Shown here: positions 44,733-48,903 of the stretch, one piece after another
Layout: every line of letters starts with the position of its first letter
How positions within the stretch are numbered: the stretch's first letter is position 1
NCBI GenBank assembly: GCA_937891825.1
Contig: CALAHN010000027.1
Coordinates: forward strand, 1-48,903
Reading direction: 5' to 3'
From: an uncultured Alphaproteobacteria bacterium
Lineage (GTDB): Bacteria > Pseudomonadota > Alphaproteobacteria > Bin95
DNA: 48,903 bases
Program-made: the position numbers and the translations under genes
The notes under the pieces: model-generated
The model's input: the letters and a program-made list of their open reading frames with translations, nothing else
Databases searched by the model: none
Told to the model about the DNA's origin: nothing

Positions 44733-45059
44733 TCAGGGATGCGGGCCCCAGGGGGCGGGATGCAACAGCTTGACTTCCTGGGTCATGACCAGGGGGCGGA
44801 ATTTCGCGGCGAAGTCGTCCATGAAGGCGGGGCTGGCGAAGACCGCCGCCCAGTGGGCCCGCCGGTCGGCGTCGTCCTCGAATTTCCAGATATGCGTCAG
44901 TTGGTTGATCGTGCCGGTGTCGCCCTGGAAATAGCCCACGAGCTTCTTGTCGTGCCCGCCTGCCTGCAAGGCCGGAAAGCCGAATTTCTGATAGAGCTGG
45001 ACGGCTTCCGCCATCTTGCCCACGTAAAGGGTGTAGGTGCGCATTTCATAGATCGCCAT
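44733..45059 (-). CDS. NIPSNAP-family protein
   Basis: Small protein of 108 residues of the NIPSNAP (dimeric alpha/beta-barrel) family, beginning MAIYEMRTYTLYVGKMAEAVQLYQ and containing LTHIWKFEDDADRRAHWAAVFASPAF. Relatives often accompany catabolic clusters, possibly as ring- or chain-cleaving accessory enzymes; function here is unknown. AGGAG is about 8 nt upstream. It follows the 2-hydroxyacid dehydrogenase gene on the same strand (29 nt). Confidence 0.9.
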   Translation of the reverse strand: MAIYEMRTYTLYVGKMAEAVQLYQKFGFPALQAGGHDKKLVGYFQGDTGTINQLTHIWKFEDDADRRAHWAAVFASPAFMDDFAAKFRPLVMTQEVKLLHPAPWGPHP

Positions 45060-45088
45060 GCCGGCAACTCCTGTTGGGCGTCCGGATG

Positions 45089-46057
45089 CTACCGGTCCGC
45101 CAGTTCCTCAATGATCCAGAGGGGGGCTTCGCCGCGATTGACCCGTTGCACATTGTCGAAGGCGTTGCGAACGCGGGCCTTGTGGCTGTCGAAGGTCGGC
45201 CCGGCCATGTGCGCCGTCAGGGTCACGTTATCCAGGCGGAGGAGGGGGTTGTCGGGCGGCGTCGGCTCCTCGTCGAACACATCCAGGCCGGCGGCGGCGA
45301 TCTGGCGGCTTTCCAGCGCCTTGATCAGCGCCGCTTCGTCGACGACCGGCCCCCGGGCCGTGTTGATCAGGATGGCGCTGTCCTTCATCAACCCAAGTTC
45401 CTCGGCGCCGATCATGTGCCGGGTCGAGGCATTGAGCGGCACATGCAAGCTGATCAGGTCCGAGCTTGCGAGCAATTCCCGGAACAGCCGGAAGCGCAGC
45501 CCGAGCGCATCTTCCTCGGCTTCGCTGAGGCGGGCGATATCATAGTAGGTCACATGCATGCCGAAGGCGCGCGCCAGCCGGGCGGTCTTCTTGCCGATGC
45601 TGCCGAGGCCGACGATGCCAAGCGTCTTGTCGCGAAGCTCGCGCAGGTCCGGCGCCGTATTGCCGCGCCAGCGCCCGTTCGCCACGTCTTGATGCTGCTT
45701 CACCAACTGACGCGATACAGCCAGCATGAGCAAGAGCGCGTGTTCTGAAACCGCGGTCGAGTTGGCGCCGCCATTGTTGCAGATCGGCACGCCCGCGGCG
45801 CGCGCCGCTTCGATGTCGGCATTATTGTAGCCGGCGCTCAACAACTGGATCAGCTTGAGCTTTGGCCCGTCGAGGAAGAGTTGCCGGTCGACCAGCATGT
45901 CGACGAACCCGACCAGATAGTCGGCGTCCTTGATCGCTGCCTTGTATTCGGCGCTGCGCGCCTCGGCGATGGCCATGTCGTAGCCGGAGAGCGCCATCTC
46001 CCGGGCAAAATCGGCGGCGACGGGAAAATTGGTGACAAAGACGATTTTCGGCGGCAT
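45089..46057 (-). CDS. D-2-hydroxyacid dehydrogenase
   Basis: NAD-dependent D-2-hydroxyacid dehydrogenase of 322 residues. It has LLSAGYNNADIEAARAAG, NNGGANSTAVSEHALLLMLAVSR, the Rossmann motif VGLGSIG, catalytic Arg in NTARGPVVDEAALI and His in AHMAGPT, with the intervening DVFDEEPTPPDNPLL. It is the third family member in the window and precedes the NIPSNAP gene. TTTGATCTAGA lies 38 nt upstream of the start. It diverges from an SDR gene. Confidence 0.92.
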   Translation of the reverse strand: MPPKIVFVTNFPVAADFAREMALSGYDMAIAEARSAEYKAAIKDADYLVGFVDMLVDRQLFLDGPKLKLIQLLSAGYNNADIEAARAAGVPICNNGGANSTAVSEHALLLMLAVSRQLVKQHQDVANGRWRGNTAPDLRELRDKTLGIVGLGSIGKKTARLARAFGMHVTYYDIARLSEAEEDALGLRFRLFRELLASSDLISLHVPLNASTRHMIGAEELGLMKDSAILINTARGPVVDEAALIKALESRQIAAAGLDVFDEEPTPPDNPLLRLDNVTLTAHMAGPTFDSHKARVRNAFDNVQRVNRGEAPLWIIEELADR

Positions 46058-46187
46058 CTGGGATCTTTCATCGCTGCGGACTGCGACGGAAACTCTAGAT
46101 CAAAGCGCCCCGCGGCGGAAATGCCTGCGCGTGCCATGCTGCACAAGTTCATCTAGTCTGTCGGTAACCGCATCAGGAGGCGCGCCC

Positions 46188-47039
46188 ATGACCATGCTGA
46201 ACACATCCCGCAAGCCAGTCGCCGTCGTCATCGGCGCCACATCGAAATGGCAGGCCGACGGCCGCAATACGAAACTGGCCCACGGCCAGGCGATTTCCGA
46301 CGAAGACCTGCCGGTCGGCGTGCGATGGGGCATCGGCGGCGCGGTCGCGCAGAAGTTCGCCGCCGAAGGCTGCTTCGTCGTGCTGACGACGCGGACGGCC
46401 GCCAATGCGGCAGGCCTGGAAGCCGCGATCCGGGAACAGGGCGGCGACTGCATGACCGTCGAGCTCGATCTCGTCTCGGAGACGTCGATCCAGCAGGCGT
46501 TTCAGACAATCCGCGACAGGGCCGGCGACCCCGATGTGCTGATCTACAATGCCGGATACCTGGAAGGCCGCGACCTGCCGCCGGAAATGGAGCTGCTGGA
46601 ATTCATGCCGGTCGAACTGTTCGATACGGCCCAGCATATCGCGAGCCGCGGGCCGTTCCTGGTCGCGAAGGAAGTGCTGCCGGCGATGCGGAAGCGCGGC
46701 GCCGGGACGTTCCTGTTCTCCAACAATTCAAGCTCGCTGCGGGGCCGCAAGCGCGAGACCGGGCAATCGCTCTATTATCCCCGGGTGATGATGCGCACGC
46801 TCGCCCAGGCGCTGACGGAAGAATATTCCGTACACGGCATCCATGTGGCGAACGTCGTCATCGACGGCTTGATCGATTCTCCCGGCACGCGGGCCTTGAA
46901 GAAGGCGCAGGACAATCCGGAAAGCATCATGAACCCGGTGAAGATCGCCGAGGGTTTCTACTACCTGCATACCCAGGATCGCTCATGCTGGACGCACGAA
47001 CTTCAGATGACGCCGCACGTCACGAAGCCGAGTTATTAG
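46188..47039 (+). CDS. atypical SDR with interrupted glycine motif
   Basis: Protein of 283 residues of the SDR superfamily. The dinucleotide motif is split: VIGATSK (14-20) and RWGIGGAVAQKF (46-57) are separated by about 27 extra residues (WQADGRNTKLAHGQAI...). NAG in YNAGY is kept. The catalytic Tyr-Lys pair is missing: the region reads SLYYPRVMMR, so Tyr196/197 is followed by Arg203 and no Lys. ATG 46188 has AGGAGG 7 nt upstream. The TAG stop is the start of repeat R3. It may be a divergent reductase or a binding protein. Confidence 0.9.
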   Translation: MTMLNTSRKPVAVVIGATSKWQADGRNTKLAHGQAISDEDLPVGVRWGIGGAVAQKFAAEGCFVVLTTRTAANAAGLEAAIREQGGDCMTVELDLVSETSIQQAFQTIRDRAGDPDVLIYNAGYLEGRDLPPEMELLEFMPVELFDTAQHIASRGPFLVAKEVLPAMRKRGAGTFLFSNNSSSLRGRKRETGQSLYYPRVMMRTLAQALTEEYSVHGIHVANVVIDGLIDSPGTRALKKAQDNPESIMNPVKIAEGFYYLHTQDRSCWTHELQMTPHVTKPSY

Positions 47040-47132
47040 AGCATGGCGCGTCCCGGTGGACGCGCGGTCCATGCTCTACCTTATTGATAGCGATCAAATT
47101 ATCCAACCTTAGGCGATTCCGCCTAAGGTTGG
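47038..47132 (+). repeat. two-hairpin intergenic repeat, copy R3
   Basis: Same orientation as R1. It starts AGAGCATGG directly on the SDR stop codon (TAG 47037-47039) and ends TTTGATCTAG. Hairpin A pairs GAGCATGG with CCATGCTC around CGCGTCC/GGACGCG. Hairpin B is perfect: CCAACCTTAGGCG pairs with CGCCTAAGGTTGG over 13 bp around ATTC. It lies between two convergent genes (SDR and SIMPL). The sequence of hairpin B differs from R1 and R2 while the pairing is kept. Confidence 0.92.
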
Positions 47133-47177
47133 TTTGATCTAGAAGAGAGCGGCGCGCCCAAATGAGCGCGGCGTTCC

Positions 47178-47885
47178 TTAATGCTTGATCGCGAATACGA
47201 CCTGGACCTGGGCGCTCAGGCCGACGACGCCCTCGGCGATGGGCGTATCCATCGCCATGGCGCCGCGCGCCGCATATTTCTCATAGGGCACGGACCCGCC
47301 GCCTTCGCGAATGCTGAGGATGGGGCCGACGGTCACGCCCGCCGCCTTGGCGTAGAGGTCGGCTTTCCGCCGGGCATCCCTGACGGCGTCGCCGCGCGCG
47401 CCGTCGAGCAGCGGTTGCGGATCGTCGATGGCGAAGCTGATCGAATGGATCTGGTTGGCGCCGGCGGCCGTGACCTGATCGATCACCTTGCCGAGCGAAG
47501 CGACCTCGCGGACGGTGACGGTGACGATATTGCTCGCCCGGTAGCCGACGATCTTGCGAACGCCGTCCGGAACATTGCGCCGGTCGTCCCACACGGGATT
47601 GAGCGAGAGCTGGCTCGTCTGGAAGTCCTTGCGCGCGACGCCGGCCGCTTCGATGGCCTTGAAGACAGCGTTCATCGCCTTGCTGTTGGCCAGCATCGCC
47701 TGGCCCGCGGTTTCGCCATCGGCGACGACGCCAGCGCTGATCGACGCGACATCCGGCGCGGCTTCGACCGTCGCCGAACCGGAGACATGAATAAGGCGGT
47801 CGGCGGCGTCGTCGGCGCGCGCGATCGACGCCGGGAGCGTCAGGGGAAGCGCCAGAAGCGCCAGTAGTGTCAGGGTGGTGCGCAT
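47178..47885 (-). CDS. SIMPL domain-containing periplasmic protein
   Basis: Exported protein of 235 residues with a signal peptide (about 1-24, ending ARADD) and the SIMPL (DUF541/Oscillin-like) domain. It has VSGSATVEAAPDVASISAGV at the start, NPVWDDRRNVPDG, YRASNIVTVTVREVASLGKVIDQVTAAGANQIHSISF and ARRKADLYAKAAGVTVG. GGAGG lies 4 nt upstream of ATG 47885. Relatives such as BP26 are periplasmic or outer-membrane associated channels or stress proteins. It is convergent with the SDR gene across repeat R3. Confidence 0.93.
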   Translation of the reverse strand: MRTTLTLLALLALPLTLPASIARADDAADRLIHVSGSATVEAAPDVASISAGVVADGETAGQAMLANSKAMNAVFKAIEAAGVARKDFQTSQLSLNPVWDDRRNVPDGVRKIVGYRASNIVTVTVREVASLGKVIDQVTAAGANQIHSISFAIDDPQPLLDGARGDAVRDARRKADLYAKAAGVTVGPILSIREGGGSVPYEKYAARGAMAMDTPIAEGVVGLSAQVQVVFAIKH

Positions 47886-48086
47886 AAATCCTCCAAGCGT
47901 ACGGGGCTGTCGATCAGGTTGCGCGGACGAAAAGCCATCCGATTGCGGCCAAACTATGAACCGGATTTATCTGGGGCATTTGCCGCCGCCGCGCCAGATC
48001 GAATAACGGGAGCCTGGGGATATGATTGACCGGCGCTTGCGGCAGGCGCACCCTGTCGGAAAAGTAATACTAAGGGAGAGCTGGTC

Positions 48087-48488
48087 ATGCCGAAACTGCG
48101 CCACATCGCGATCACCGTGCCGGATATGGAAGCGGCTGCGACTTTCTACGAGAAGACCTTCGGGTTGCAACGCTCGATGAAATCGGAGATTGCGATCCTT
48201 TTGACCGACGGCGTCATCAGCCTCGCGATCCTGAAGTTCAAGACCGACCAGCAGGCGGGCGACGAGCGCGGCAAGGATTTCCACGGCCTGCATCATATCG
48301 GTTTCGTCGACGACGACCTGGCCGGCATGACGAAGACCATCGAAGCGAACGGCGGCAGCTACCACATGCGCTTGCCCGACACCGAAGACGGCGCGACGGA
48401 AGTGAAGTTCCGCGACCCCGCCGGCGTCGTATTCGACATCGTCGACAACGGCTATGCATCGCGCGCCTGGGGGCTGAAGGGCGTTTGA
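48087..48488 (+). CDS. VOC-family (glyoxalase-like) protein
   Basis: Metal-dependent vicinal-oxygen-chelate fold protein of 133 residues. It has RHIAITVPDMEAAATFYEKTFGLQ with metal-ligand His6, HGLHHIGFVDDDLAGM with a second His, and EVKFRDPAGVVFDIVDNG with the expected Glu. Family members include glyoxalases, dioxygenases and resistance proteins; which applies is not clear. GGGAGAG precedes ATG 48087. It diverges from the SIMPL gene across about 200 nt. Confidence 0.92.
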   Translation: MPKLRHIAITVPDMEAAATFYEKTFGLQRSMKSEIAILLTDGVISLAILKFKTDQQAGDERGKDFHGLHHIGFVDDDLAGMTKTIEANGGSYHMRLPDTEDGATEVKFRDPAGVVFDIVDNGYASRAWGLKGV

Positions 48489-48903
48489 CGCAAGGAGCGA
48501 TTGCGCGCCCCTGTTGAGACTGATCGACGGGTCCGCCGCTTGGCGCTTCCGTTTATATATGAGCGCGCCGATTAAGCCCTCTGCGGCTGACAATCGTGCT
48601 CTCGCGGCGGCGACGCGCCGGGGAGCATCGAGCCGGCGGGCGCGGCGATAATTGTAAGATATATTTGAGAGTTTGTCGTTTATCACAAACTATATTTATA
48701 AATTGCGTCCAGTGTAATTGTCGATGCTTTGCGCATGGTTGAGCGCCGATCCTGGCGCGCCGCCGCCACGGAGGGCAGATCCGCACAAAACCTCATGCCG
48801 ATTCCGCCATGATTAGTACCGTCGCGCTCTGGCCAATTCTTAATCAATAGTGAGAACGGCGGTGAGAAAGTCGTCCACTGGAGCGGCGGGATAATCTCGC
48901 TGC
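48489..48903. other. gene-free AT-rich tail of the window
   Basis: No convincing gene lies in these 415 nt. The stretch 48645-48720 is clearly more AT-rich than the rest of the window. It contains an inverted repeat, AGTTTGT (48670-48676) and ACAAACT (48685-48691), with an 8-nt spacer. This may be a promoter or operator region for a gene beyond the right edge, or the border of a different sequence tract. The minus-strand open frames here run into the VOC gene and look spurious. Confidence 0.5.

Noticed and set aside
41420-47132. CRISPR array or insertion sequence as explanation for the repeats
   Set aside because: Only three copies at irregular spacing and mixed orientation, no spacers, no transposase, and no clear target-site duplication.

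Overview
The window is about 49 kb of GC-rich, densely packed DNA from an alphaproteobacterium, most likely a free-living metabolic generalist of the Rhodospirillales type. Supporting signs are the gene order purC-purS-purQ-purL-bolA-grxD next to an F-ATPase zeta-inhibitor gene, a DUF1285 / CoA pyrophosphatase / DUF6111 / CCA-adding enzyme operon beside a moxR gene, strong GC3 bias (it opens very long antisense reading frames), and many CoA-linked catabolic genes with TAXI-TRAP transport. The taxonomic guess is an inference. No rRNA, tRNA, CRISPR array, insertion sequence or prophage gene was found.

Layout. (1) 1-4293: moxR (cut by the left edge) faces an operon of DUF1285 protein, CoA pyrophosphatase, DUF6111 membrane protein and CCA tRNA nucleotidyltransferase, then an NTF2-like gene. 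(2) 4340-7131: alpha/beta hydrolase, double-hotdog MaoC-like hydratase and acyl-CoA dehydrogenase, a compact beta-oxidation-like module. (3) 7293-13817: secreted TPR protein followed by a clear terminator, class V aminotransferase, small exported protein, 2-hydroxyacid dehydrogenase plus GNAT, and a divergent CoA-transferase / acyl-CoA dehydrogenase pair. (4) 13823-16966: DUF4198 protein and HupE/UreJ-like membrane protein transcribed divergently around a perfect 16-bp palindrome (probable metal handling), then a CorA-type channel. (5) 16963-23628: an SDR lacking its catalytic Tyr, then nitroreductase, SDR, MetX-like acyltransferase, SDR and an unusual 814-residue deacetylase-like/helical-repeat protein. 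(6) 23652-32599, all on the minus strand: purC-purS-purQ-purL-bolA-grxD, then a cation/proton antiporter, a ThDP enzyme, a 2-hydroxyacid dehydrogenase and queF, the last three overlapping. (7) 32709-39350: NRDE protein, ATPase zeta inhibitor, cysK-azoR, orphan dgoK, a hydratase, a methyltransferase and a TTC38-like TPR protein. (8) 39477-47039: Asp/Glu-racemase-like enzyme, TAXI-TRAP transporter, LLM flavoprotein, NIPSNAP protein, 2-hydroxyacid dehydrogenase and an odd SDR, probably one uptake and catabolism locus. (9) 47178-48903: SIMPL protein, VOC protein and a gene-free AT-rich tail.

The most unusual non-coding signal is a family of about 105-bp intergenic repeats, each made of two hairpins. 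Three copies lie in 41420-47132. Two sit in inverted orientation on either side of the TRAP permease gene. Two supply the stop codon of the gene next to them, and one hairpin keeps its pairing although its sequence differs between copies. No clearly new defence or mobile system was seen. The best candidates for undescribed biology are this repeat family, the 814-residue protein and the two divergent SDRs.
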